Positions 8,178 to 16,295 of a stretch of 37,373 bases of DNA are shown piece after piece. A model generated the notes under the pieces. The model had not been told where the DNA came from, did not search any database, and worked only from the letters and a program-made list of their open reading frames with translations. The position numbers and the translations under genes were made by a program. The stretch spans positions 1 to 37,373 of the forward strand of contig PKTA01000017.1 in the NCBI GenBank assembly GCA_002869365.1, given 5' to 3'. This DNA is from Marinilabiliales bacterium. GTDB taxonomy: Bacteria > Bacteroidota > Bacteroidia > Bacteroidales > F082. Position 1 is the stretch's first letter. Every line of letters begins with the position of its first letter.

Positions 8178-11100
8178 ATGAGAAAAATTACAATTTTACT
8201 AGCGTTCTTGTTTTTCGTTGGAGCAAATATAGCCAACGCACAAACAAGAACCATTAGTGGTAAGGTTACTAGCGCCGATGATGGCATGGGAATTCCTGGT
8301 GCAACAGTTGTTATAAAAGGTACAACTACAGGAACAACCACAGACCTCGACGGTAAGTACACCTTGAATGTAGAGCCTTCGGCAGAGGCTTTGGTTTTCT
8401 CCTTCGTTGGTATGTCTACTGTAGAAGTCGAATTAGGCAACAGTAATAATATTGACGTAGTGTTGGAAACAGAATCTCTATTAATGGATGAGGTAGTTGT
8501 TACCGCACTTGGTATTTCCCGTGAGAAGAAATCACTGGGATATGCAGTACAGGAACTTGACGGTTCTGCTGTAAATCAGGTAAGGGAAACAAACGTAGTA
8601 AACTCATTGGCAGGTAAAGCAACGGGTGTTGATATCCGTACTGCATCTACAATGGGTGGTTCTGCAAACATCCTTATCAGAGGTACTGCCTCATTAACAC
8701 AAAACAACCAGGCGATGTTCGTTATTGATGGTGTTCCTGTTGACAACCACAATACAAATGAAGACAGAGCAATAGCCGGAGCGACAACTACCACCCAAAA
8801 TGATGGATGGGGAGGATATGATTATGGTAATTCTGCCATGGACATTAACCCTGACGACATTGCGTCGGTTTCTATTCTTAAAGGTGCAGCAGCAACCGCT
8901 CTTTATGGTTCACGTGCTGCCAACGGTGTTGTTATGATTACAACTAAAAAAGGTAAAACTACCGAATCAGGTAAGAAAAGATTAGGTGTAACCATAAATT
9001 CAGGTGTTCAATTCAGCACTGCTGATATGTCAACTACTGCTCATTACCAGGAAAAGTATGGTGGTGGTTATGGTCCTTTCTATGAGAACCCAGCTGGTAC
9101 CTATAATGGTGTAGAAGTTGATGCAGGACAATTCTTCTACGGTGACGTAAAAGGTGATGGAAATATGCAACTTATTATGCCTACTCCGGAAGATGCATCT
9201 TGGGGACAAGCATTTAATCCTGCTCTTCAGGTAGTTAATTGGGATGCTATTGACCCAGTTGCTTCAAACTTCGGTGAAGAGCGTTCATGGGTATTCCCTG
9301 AAAATAGTCTTGACTATTTCTTTAATACAGGTGTAAAATGGACTAATAATATTTCTATTGATGGTGCAAATGAAAATGGAACATTCCGTTTATCCTATAC
9401 TAATATGGATGAAAAAGGTATGCTAGTAAATTCATCTATCAAGAAAAATATTATCAACTTTGCTGGATCATACAATGTAACTAAGAAGATTAAGGTTGAA
9501 GCTAACATAACTTATAATAATACTAAAGCGCAAGGACGTTATGGTACAGGTTATGAAGGAAGAAACCCAATGCAGGCCCTTGGCCAATGGTTCCAAACCA
9601 ATGTTGATTTAAAAACTATGGAAGATAAATATCTTCGTGCTGATGGATCACAATTATCATGGAACTCCAGTTACTGGGCTAGTTATAATGCTGATGGTAC
9701 TCGTAATATTGATGGTACTGATCACTTAAAGCCACTTTATGCTGACAACCCTTATTGGATTCGTTATAAGAATTATGAGAATGATAGTCGCGACAGAATA
9801 TTTGGTTACACAAGAGCTTCATGGGAATTCACTGACTTTTTAAGTGCTTCTGTTCGTTTTGGTTTAGACAATTATAGTGAAAATCAAAATGAAAGAATTG
9901 CTGTAAGTAGTGTTGACCAATCAGCATTTGGTAATTTCAGAAGAAATTATCTTGAAACAAATACTGATATGATGTTGAATTTCGACAAAGTATTTGGTAA
10001 AGTAACTGTTGATGCGTTTGTTGGGTATTCAAATAACTATCGTCAAACAAACTCTATTTATACAACAACAATTGGTGGACTTATTGTTCCTGATCTTTAT
10101 ACAGTATCAAACTCTAAATCACCAGTTCGTACCAGAGAGTGGTTAACTAAAAGAGGATATAATAGTGCATTAGGTAATGTACGTATTGGATATGGTAATT
10201 TTATTTATTTAGAGGCTAGTGGAAGAAACGACTGGGTTTCAACACTTCCTGAAGGAGAAAATTCATATTTCTATCCATCAGCGTCATTAAGTTTACTAGT
10301 TAATGAATTAGGAAGCCTTAAGGATGTAAGTTGGTTGTCGCTATTGAAAGTTAGAGGAAACTATGCACAGGTTGGTAACGATGCCCCTGCTTACAGTTTG
10401 ATTTCTACTTATACGCAAAATACAAGTTGGGGTGACTATGCATTATTCTCAGTGAATAGTACATTACAAAATCCTGAACTTAGACCAGAGCGTACAAAGA
10501 GTTATGAATTTGGTATTGAGGCTAGTTTCTTCCAGGGACGTTTAGGTCTTGATATTGCTACTTATAATTCAAATTCTTACGACCAAATTATGCCTGTATT
10601 AGTTTCACCTACATCTGGTGTTACCCGTCGTTTTGTTAACGGTGGTGAAATTGAAAATAAAGGATGGGAAATTGCTTTAAACGGTACTCCTGTTCAAACT
10701 AAAGACTTTAGTTGGAATGTTGGTGTAAACTGGTGGACCAATAAAAATAAAGTTCTTAGCCTTTATGAAGGTGTTGATAACCTCTTAATTTATTCAGCAT
10801 GGGATGTTAGTATTAATGCAAGTGTTGGTCAACCTTATGGGTCAATTCGTGGTACCGATTTTATTTATACAAACGGTAAAAAAACTGTTGATGCTAATGG
10901 TTATTATATGAGAACTTCAAGTGATACAGTAATTGGTGATATCAATCCTGATTGGAAAATGGGTATCAATTCTACATTATCATGGAAAAGTTTATCATTA
11001 TATTTCCTAGTTGATTTCCAAAAAGGAGGAGATATTTACTCTGTAAATACTAAATACGGTCAAGCTACCGGTTTATATTTCGAGACTGCTGAGAACAATG

Positions 11101-11507
11101 ATAAAGGTGTTCCTATGCGTGATCCTGTTGCTGATGGTGGTGGTTATAACTATCCAAATACAGTATTTGCTGATGGAACTGCTAATGATATTTATGTTCC
11201 TGCTTATCGTTGGGGTAGAGCTTTCTACTATAACAACAGCCCTACAGCACGTTACGTATTTGATGCTTCGTATGTAAAATTACGTGAGTTAGCACTTACT
11301 TATCGTCTTCCTTCAAAAGTGTTGAAAAACACATTTATAAACAATGTAAGTTTCTCCGTTACAGGACGTAACTTATGGATAATCTCCAAGAACGTTGATC
11401 ATTTTGACCCCGAGTTCCAGTTGAGTTCAGGTAACCAACAAGGTATTGAAACCGGAAGTTACCCAACTGCAAGAACATATGGATTTAACGTTAAGATAGG
11501 ATTTTAA
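8178..11507 (+). CDS. SusC/RagA-type TonB-linked outer membrane protein
   Basis: This 1109-residue outer-membrane importer has the full SusC layout. A signal peptide (residues 1-21, ending NIANA before QTRT) is followed by a carboxypeptidase-like beta-sandwich (about 26-105, RTISGKVTSADDGMGIPGAT) and a TonB-box/plug region starting DEVVVTALGISREKKSLGYA. The plug contains VIDGVPVDN and VSILKGAAATALYGSRAANG, and a long beta-barrel ends in aromatic KIGF. With its SusD partner 25 bp downstream it should bind and import an oligomer across the outer membrane, driven by TonB. No glycoside hydrolase, peptidase or sugar transporter lies beside the pair, so the substrate cannot be read from context. 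Confidence 0.95.
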   Translation: MRKITILLAFLFFVGANIANAQTRTISGKVTSADDGMGIPGATVVIKGTTTGTTTDLDGKYTLNVEPSAEALVFSFVGMSTVEVELGNSNNIDVVLETESLLMDEVVVTALGISREKKSLGYAVQELDGSAVNQVRETNVVNSLAGKATGVDIRTASTMGGSANILIRGTASLTQNNQAMFVIDGVPVDNHNTNEDRAIAGATTTTQNDGWGGYDYGNSAMDINPDDIASVSILKGAAATALYGSRAANGVVMITTKKGKTTESGKKRLGVTINSGVQFSTADMSTTAHYQEKYGGGYGPFYENPAGTYNGVEVDAGQFFYGDVKGDGNMQLIMPTPEDASWGQAFNPALQVVNWDAIDPVASNFGEERSWVFPENSLDYFFNTGVKWTNNISIDGANENGTFRLSYTNMDEKGMLVNSSIKKNIINFAGSYNVTKKIKVEANITYNNTKAQGRYGTGYEGRNPMQALGQWFQTNVDLKTMEDKYLRADGSQLSWNSSYWASYNADGTRNIDGTDHLKPLYADNPYWIRYKNYENDSRDRIFGYTRASWEFTDFLSASVRFGLDNYSENQNERIAVSSVDQSAFGNFRRNYLETNTDMMLNFDKVFGKVTVDAFVGYSNNYRQTNSIYTTTIGGLIVPDLYTVSNSKSPVRTREWLTKRGYNSALGNVRIGYGNFIYLEASGRNDWVSTLPEGENSYFYPSASLSLLVNELGSLKDVSWLSLLKVRGNYAQVGNDAPAYSLISTYTQNTSWGDYALFSVNSTLQNPELRPERTKSYEFGIEASFFQGRLGLDIATYNSNSYDQIMPVLVSPTSGVTRRFVNGGEIENKGWEIALNGTPVQTKDFSWNVGVNWWTNKNKVLSLYEGVDNLLIYSAWDVSINASVGQPYGSIRGTDFIYTNGKKTVDANGYYMRTSSDTVIGDINPDWKMGINSTLSWKSLSLYFLVDFQKGGDIYSVNTKYGQATGLYFETAENNDKGVPMRDPVADGGGYNYPNTVFADGTANDIYVPAYRWGRAFYYNNSPTARYVFDASYVKLRELALTYRLPSKVLKNTFINNVSFSVTGRNLWIISKNVDHFDPEFQLSSGNQQGIETGSYPTARTYGFNVKIGF

Positions 11508-11532
11508 TATTAACAATTAAAAACGTAAACAG

Positions 11533-12975
11533 ATGAAAATTATAAAATATCTTTCGATTGTTATGGTCCTTATTATTGGGGTTACTCAGTGTAAACTGCC
11601 TGATAATGTGGATCCGAAGAACCCGACAGAGGTTCCCATTGAAACTATATTTACCAATGCCGAAGTTGCATTGTTAAATCAGGTTGACGAAATAAACGTT
11701 AACCGTAATATATCACGACTTATTGCTCAGTATCACCAGGAGACTACCTATTTTGATGAAGCTAGATATTTATTTATCGACCGTCAAATACCAGATAATT
11801 ATACAGTAGAATTCTATAGAGATGCTTTAATAGATCTTAAGAAAGCAAAAGAATTACTTGCTGACTGGGGTGGTAATGCTACAGAGCGTGACAATAAAAT
11901 TGCTATGGCTTCAATATTAGAAGTATATGGATGGCATTGTATTGTTGATGCATTTGGTGATATGCCTTATAGTGAAGCTTTACAATTAGATAAAAACTCA
12001 ACACCGGTTTATGACGATGCTGCCGGAATTTATGCAGATCTTCTAACAAGACTCGATGCAGCAATTGGTATGCTTAAAGCTGGTGGAAGTTATGGTGGAG
12101 CTGATGTTCTTTTTGGTGGTGATGTTAACGCATGGAAAACATTTGGCTATTCACTTAAACTTCGTTTAGGTATGCGTTTAGCTGATGTTAATGCTACTGC
12201 TGCTAAAACTGCTGTAGAAGCTGCTGCTCCTAATGTGTATGCTGATCAAGGTGAAAGTGCAATTTTACATTATGTTGGTGTAGTACCTAACGTAAATGCA
12301 ATTTATACTGCATTTATTGTAGACGGACGTAAAGACTATTTACCAACAAACACAATTATCGACTTAATGAACTCGTTAGACGATCCTCGTAGACCTCTTT
12401 GGTTTACTCAGGTTGACGATGGTAGTGGAAATATGATTTATAAAGGCGCTGTTGCAGGTTTAGATGCTGCACAAACATACAGTAACTTCTCAAATTTCTC
12501 TGCAATGTTCTTTGAAGCAAGTTTCCCAGCTATTATTTCTGATTATGTAGAAACTGAATTTTTAATGGCAGAAGCTGTTGAAAGAGGTTTTGTTTCAGGA
12601 GATGCAGCAACTCATTATAATAATGCAATTACTGCCAGCATCCTTTATTGGGGTGGTACTCAGGCAGATGCTGATACTTATCTTGCTAATCCTGATGTTG
12701 CTTATGCAACTGCAGCAGGAGATTGGCATCAGAAGATTGGTACTCAAAAGTGGATTGCTCTTTATAACAGAGGTATTGAAGGATGGGCTGAGTGGAGAAG
12801 ACTTGACTATCCAATTCTAAATGTACCTGAAGGAATGGTTTATAACGACATACCAAAACGTATGCCTTATCCATATAATGAAGCTCTTCAGAATGAAGCA
12901 AATTACGATGCTGCCGTTGCTAAAATGGGTGGTGTTGATGATCGCAGACAACGTATTTTCTGGGATGTGAACTAG
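11533..12975 (+). CDS. SusD/RagB-family surface lipoprotein (SusD-like_2 type)
   Basis: This 480-residue lipoprotein is the lid of the SusC transporter before it. The signal peptide MKIIKYLSIVMVLIIGVTQC ends in the lipobox V-T-Q-C at Cys20. Helical TPR-like segments around 100-240 (IVDAFGDMPYSEAL, WKTFGYSLKLRLGMRLADVN) and the C-terminal block KWIALYNRGIEGWAEWRRLDYP are typical of the SusD-like_2 group (PF12771), described as nutrient-binding outer membrane lipoproteins. This group differs from the starch-type SusD at the right end of the window. It shares an operon with the SusC-like gene (25-bp gap), ends with TAG and is followed by a strong terminator. Confidence 0.93.
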   Translation: MKIIKYLSIVMVLIIGVTQCKLPDNVDPKNPTEVPIETIFTNAEVALLNQVDEINVNRNISRLIAQYHQETTYFDEARYLFIDRQIPDNYTVEFYRDALIDLKKAKELLADWGGNATERDNKIAMASILEVYGWHCIVDAFGDMPYSEALQLDKNSTPVYDDAAGIYADLLTRLDAAIGMLKAGGSYGGADVLFGGDVNAWKTFGYSLKLRLGMRLADVNATAAKTAVEAAAPNVYADQGESAILHYVGVVPNVNAIYTAFIVDGRKDYLPTNTIIDLMNSLDDPRRPLWFTQVDDGSGNMIYKGAVAGLDAAQTYSNFSNFSAMFFEASFPAIISDYVETEFLMAEAVERGFVSGDAATHYNNAITASILYWGGTQADADTYLANPDVAYATAAGDWHQKIGTQKWIALYNRGIEGWAEWRRLDYPILNVPEGMVYNDIPKRMPYPYNEALQNEANYDAAVAKMGGVDDRRQRIFWDVN

Positions 12976-12995
12976 AAAATTGATTCTATAATATT

Positions 12996-13034
12996 AAAAG
13001 AGCCTGTTTCGCATTGCGAAACAGGCTCTTTTTT
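12996..13034 (+). terminator. strong intrinsic terminator after the susCD pair
   Basis: A perfect 17-bp inverted repeat (arms 12996-13012 and 13016-13032, loop ATT) contains the core AGAGCCTGTTTCGC and runs into a T-stretch on the plus strand. The A-run before the left arm makes it usable in both directions, so it may also stop the convergent DUF3179 transcript. Confidence 0.92.
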
Positions 13035-13183
13035 TGTTTTTAATTCCACTGTTTAGTTAAAATAGGATTGTCATATTTACTCTGCCTATTAACATGGGAT
13101 ATTAATGTTTTAATTAGTTATAGAATTATTACTTTGATATAATTCTAATTTGAAATATCAGAATATGGCCACGCCAAGGATTT

Positions 13184-14212
13184 TTAATTAATAACCTTAA
13201 CACTTTTATAAATATTTTTCCAGGCAAAAGTATGGGCATAAAATGAAGTGGGTGATTGCAATTGACAACCTATATTTTTATCTGAGATCACAACCCCAAA
13301 AATATTATAATAATCACCCTTATTATCCTTCATAATCACTGGCAAACTATCATTTACAGCAGTAAAGGATTTATTACCAGCATTAAAAACTAAGTTAATA
13401 TTTAAATCCTTAGAGGAAACTTTTACTAACTTTTTCTGGAATACAACAAAATGCTCAATAGAAATTATATCGGTTATCTGTGAAAGAGGAAATATAGTTG
13501 CTCTACCATTGTCTACAACCCCAAAATATCTCTCAGAATCGACAACTTCTGAATCAGATGTGTCGTCGGGTTCATCCTCTGAAGATTTAAGGCCTCCAAT
13601 ACATACAGAAGAATCACAACTTTCGTGGTTTAGAACAAGAGCATTTGGGAAAGAATATTTAATTGTTGAAAAATTAGTTTTTACAAGTTGAGAAGTTATT
13701 GCTGGATGACCAATATGCTCTCCATTAATGCAGTAGGAAAGCATTTGCGACCAGTGACTTCCTGTATTTCTATCATAAGGAATTAGGTTTTCTTTATAAA
13801 GTTTTCCGGAAACACCAAAACTAATAATTGTCCCGTTAATTTTCCTGTTCCAGGCAAGACTACTATTTGTTAATGGACAATGCGAAATGGCAAAGTAGTT
13901 GTTATCAATACTATCATTTACTATTTCATGAACCTCTAAAACAGACATAGGATAAACATGAACTACATCATTATAATAGTATGCCAAAACTACATCCTTA
14001 TCATTTAACTGAGAATTAGCGATATAATCAAAAACTGGCTGATCAATGGACATGATGGGGTCTTTTTCTGAATTAAAATGAATAATATCATTTATGTCCA
14101 CCAACCAACTATCATGTTTAGAATTAGTATTTGAGTTTAATTCATTTTTTTGTTTGGAACAAGAGATTAAGGAAATTGCTAAAATTATAGGTAGAAGTCT
14201 CAAATTTTTCAT
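13184..14212 (-). CDS. DUF3179-family lipoprotein
   Basis: This 342-residue protein has a lipoprotein signal (MKNLRLLPIILAISLISC, Cys18). It matches the DUF3179 family (PF11376) through several blocks: VVLAYYYNDVVHVYPMSVLEVHEIVND, then ISHCPLTNSSLAW, ISFGVSGKLYKENLIPYDR, GSHWSQML and YSFPNALVL. In this family the CPLT cysteine is conserved and is sometimes selenocysteine; here it is an ordinary Cys codon. Other cysteines (NHESCDSSVCIGG) lie in a linker. The biochemical function of DUF3179 is not known to me; a redox or metal-related role has only been suggested by the conserved cysteine. It is convergent with the susCD operon and probably transcribed alone. Confidence 0.85.
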   Translation of the reverse strand: MKNLRLLPIILAISLISCSKQKNELNSNTNSKHDSWLVDINDIIHFNSEKDPIMSIDQPVFDYIANSQLNDKDVVLAYYYNDVVHVYPMSVLEVHEIVNDSIDNNYFAISHCPLTNSSLAWNRKINGTIISFGVSGKLYKENLIPYDRNTGSHWSQMLSYCINGEHIGHPAITSQLVKTNFSTIKYSFPNALVLNHESCDSSVCIGGLKSSEDEPDDTSDSEVVDSERYFGVVDNGRATIFPLSQITDIISIEHFVVFQKKLVKVSSKDLNINLVFNAGNKSFTAVNDSLPVIMKDNKGDYYNIFGVVISDKNIGCQLQSPTSFYAHTFAWKNIYKSVKVIN

Positions 14213-14318
14213 TATTCAATTATTTTACATTATAATTGTCGAGAGAAATCTAATAACCTTACTAAATAAAAAATAAATTACCTTACATTTATAAATACTC
14301 AGATTAATAAGTATAAAA

Positions 14319-15530
14319 TTAATCTAAAAACTTCCTGTATTGCAAAACAGTAGAGTCGAACTGAGTTATATAAGCACTGTCAATAGGTTTTGAAGGAGGC
14401 GACTCCACCTTAAGTGGGTTAATAGCTTTTCCATTTCTGTAGAACCTAAAATCAAGATGTGGCCCGGTAGCCAGACCGGTTTTACCAACATAACCAATAA
14501 GGTCGCCTTGTTTTACTTTTTTCCCAACTTTAATTCCTTTTGCGTATCCTTTAAGATGCATATAAGTTGTTGAGTATGTTCCATTATGCTTAATACTCAA
14601 ATAATTACCACCACCTCTTTTTTGATAACCCTTTTTTACAATTATACCCTCACCAACGGAATGAACAGGAGTCCCCGAGGGTGCAGCATAATCTACTCCA
14701 TGATGGGGTCTTCTGATTTTTAATACAGGATGTAAACGTGAGTTGGAAAAACCGGAGCTTATACGGGAAAATCGTAATGGAGCTTTTAAAAATGTACGTT
14801 GTAAACTATTTCCCTTTTCGTCAAAATAATCGCCCTGATTATTTTGTTCAAAGTAAAAAGCATAGTTGTTATCTCCTCCGTGATAAAAGTTAGCAGCGAT
14901 AATTTTACCTAATTCAATATATTTACCATCAACAAATTGTTTCTCAAAATATACCTTATACCTGTCGCCTTTTTGAAGCCCGAAAAAATCAATTGTCCAG
15001 GCATAAATTTCTGATAAATTATTAGCCATATTAGGGTCTCCTCCTGCTCCTGCTATAGAATTCCAGAGTGAGGTCGTTATTTCGCCACTTATTGTGTCCA
15101 GTTCAATCTTTATCTCCTTAACTCCCTTTGTTACCTCTAAATTATCTTTAAAATTGTATAAAACATATCTGTAAGGATTTATTTCGTAAGCAAAGTAATG
15201 GGCTCTTCTGGAGGAATCGTTATCACAAATAACTGTATAATTGTTGCCAACTCTGATTTTTCTTACATCGAAAGTGTCGCGGGTAAATCGGGCCAGATGA
15301 TCAATGGTTGAATAACTAACTCCATATTTTAATAATATGTCGGAAAGAAATTCATTTTTTTTGACTTTCTCTTTTACAACAAAAAGGCTGTCAACTATGA
15401 TACCATATTCTGTTTTAGGCACATATACAATCTCTTCACTATCTAAAACTGCATCTCCATCTGAGGGTGAGAGGTTGCAGGATGCGATGGCAAGAGATAA
15501 ACTTATAAACAGAATAATATTTTTTATCAT
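14319..15530 (-). CDS. M23-family (LytM) peptidoglycan metallopeptidase lipoprotein
   Basis: This 403-residue envelope protein starts with a lipoprotein signal (MIKNIILFISLSLAIASC, Cys18). Residues about 50-130 look like an OapA/LysM-type domain (FLSDILLKYGVSYSTIDHLA). The M23 domain occupies about 255-375. Zinc motif H276-x3-D280 (PHHGVDYAAPSGTPV) and His325 (YMHLKG) are present, but the final motif reads GPH358-L-D360-FRF, where LytM/MepM enzymes usually have His-x-His. I believe HLDF is common in Bacteroidota members, so activity as a DD-endopeptidase remains plausible with Asp as a ligand. The ATG at 15530 is preferred to an in-frame TTG at 15548, because the latter lies inside a -7 promoter element and would spoil the signal peptide. 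Confidence 0.9.
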   Translation of the reverse strand: MIKNIILFISLSLAIASCNLSPSDGDAVLDSEEIVYVPKTEYGIIVDSLFVVKEKVKKNEFLSDILLKYGVSYSTIDHLARFTRDTFDVRKIRVGNNYTVICDNDSSRRAHYFAYEINPYRYVLYNFKDNLEVTKGVKEIKIELDTISGEITTSLWNSIAGAGGDPNMANNLSEIYAWTIDFFGLQKGDRYKVYFEKQFVDGKYIELGKIIAANFYHGGDNNYAFYFEQNNQGDYFDEKGNSLQRTFLKAPLRFSRISSGFSNSRLHPVLKIRRPHHGVDYAAPSGTPVHSVGEGIIVKKGYQKRGGGNYLSIKHNGTYSTTYMHLKGYAKGIKVGKKVKQGDLIGYVGKTGLATGPHLDFRFYRNGKAINPLKVESPPSKPIDSAYITQFDSTVLQYRKFLD

Positions 15531-15545
15531 AGCAAAAAATTTTGC

Positions 15546-15553
15546 CAAAAGTA
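15546..15553 (-). promoter_or_regulatory. -7 promoter element (TACTTTTG) of the M23 peptidase gene
   Basis: Minus strand 15553-15546 reads TACTTTTG, an exact TAnnTTTG match 15 bp upstream of the ATG at 15530, implying a very short leader. It overlaps the rejected TTG start. Confidence 0.5.
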
Positions 15554-15682
15554 TGCAAATACTTCAGTTTGATAAAAAAGAAAACGTTAAAAATATTTTT
15601 ATGTTATTATAGTAAAAAGTAATTCACTATTTATAACAATAGAGTATACTATGGAATTGCTTAATAAAAACCGAACTTGTCA

Positions 15683-16267
15683 TCAGGTATTTTTCTCTGC
15701 ATAATCTCTTCCGGCTTTTAAGGCCTTCAGATTTAGTTTTATGATGTCCTCACCTTTACGTTTAAAAACTGTTCTGATAGCATTCTCCAACGACTCATAT
15801 TTAATATTCATATATGGTGATGCAGCACCCAAAACAACAATATTTGCTGCTTTAACCGAACCCTGTTCCTTGGCTACTTTATCGGCATCAATTGTAACGT
15901 AATGTGGAAGTTTCCATATATCGTTTAGTATTTCTTCCAAATTCGGATAATCAGAAATATTATCGAAAGGATTCATGCTTGTAATAAGCCAACCATCTTT
16001 ATTGTTTAGCATGTTTACATAACGCAACGATTCCATTGGTTCTACCGAAATAATCATGTCTGCCTTTCCTTCCGGGATTAGGTCGGAAGCAATAACTTCT
16101 GAAGAAAGGCGCATATGCGATTGCACATCTCCACCTCTCTGGCTCATACCATGAACTTCGGCTTGTTTTAGGTAAAGCCCTTCCGATAGGGCCGCAGTTC
16201 CTATTATTGTTGCAATTGTAAGTATTCCCTGACCTCCAACACCTGCTAATATTATATCTTTTTTCAT
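15683..16267 (-). CDS. iorB: indolepyruvate oxidoreductase subunit beta
   Basis: This 194-residue protein is the small (gamma-domain) subunit of the 2-oxoacid oxidoreductase superfamily. The first residues KKDIILAGVGGQGILTIATI form the hallmark GxGGQG motif. It is followed by LKQAEVHGMSQRGGDVQSHMRLS, which is characteristic of IorB, and by the Pro-rich SVEPMESLRYV. It pairs with the alpha subunit encoded 28 bp upstream to convert indolepyruvate (and related aryl pyruvates) plus CoA to the aryl-acetyl-CoA, CO2 and reduced ferredoxin. The length is normal. The two genes form an operon transcribed leftwards from the promoter at about 17960. Confidence 0.93.
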   Translation of the reverse strand: MKKDIILAGVGGQGILTIATIIGTAALSEGLYLKQAEVHGMSQRGGDVQSHMRLSSEVIASDLIPEGKADMIISVEPMESLRYVNMLNNKDGWLITSMNPFDNISDYPNLEEILNDIWKLPHYVTIDADKVAKEQGSVKAANIVVLGAASPYMNIKYESLENAIRTVFKRKGEDIIKLNLKALKAGRDYAEKNT

Positions 16268-16295
16268 TTACTCTCGTTTTAAAAATTAATAAAAA

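Noticed and set aside
13121-13147. 9-bp inverted repeat TAGAATTAT / ATAATTCTA between the susD terminator and the DUF3179 gene, considered as a terminator or operator
   Set aside because: It is all A/T apart from one G-C pair, has no U-tract in either direction, and similar repeats are expected by chance in such A/T-rich DNA.
13184-14212. DUF3179 protein as a selenoprotein
   Set aside because: The key position in ISHCPLT is a Cys codon, there is no in-frame TGA, and no SECIS-like hairpin was evident.
14217-14238. CAATTAT / ATAATTG inverted repeat just upstream of the DUF3179 start, considered as an operator
   Set aside because: Only 7-bp arms of almost pure A/T, and no promoter element could be placed relative to it.
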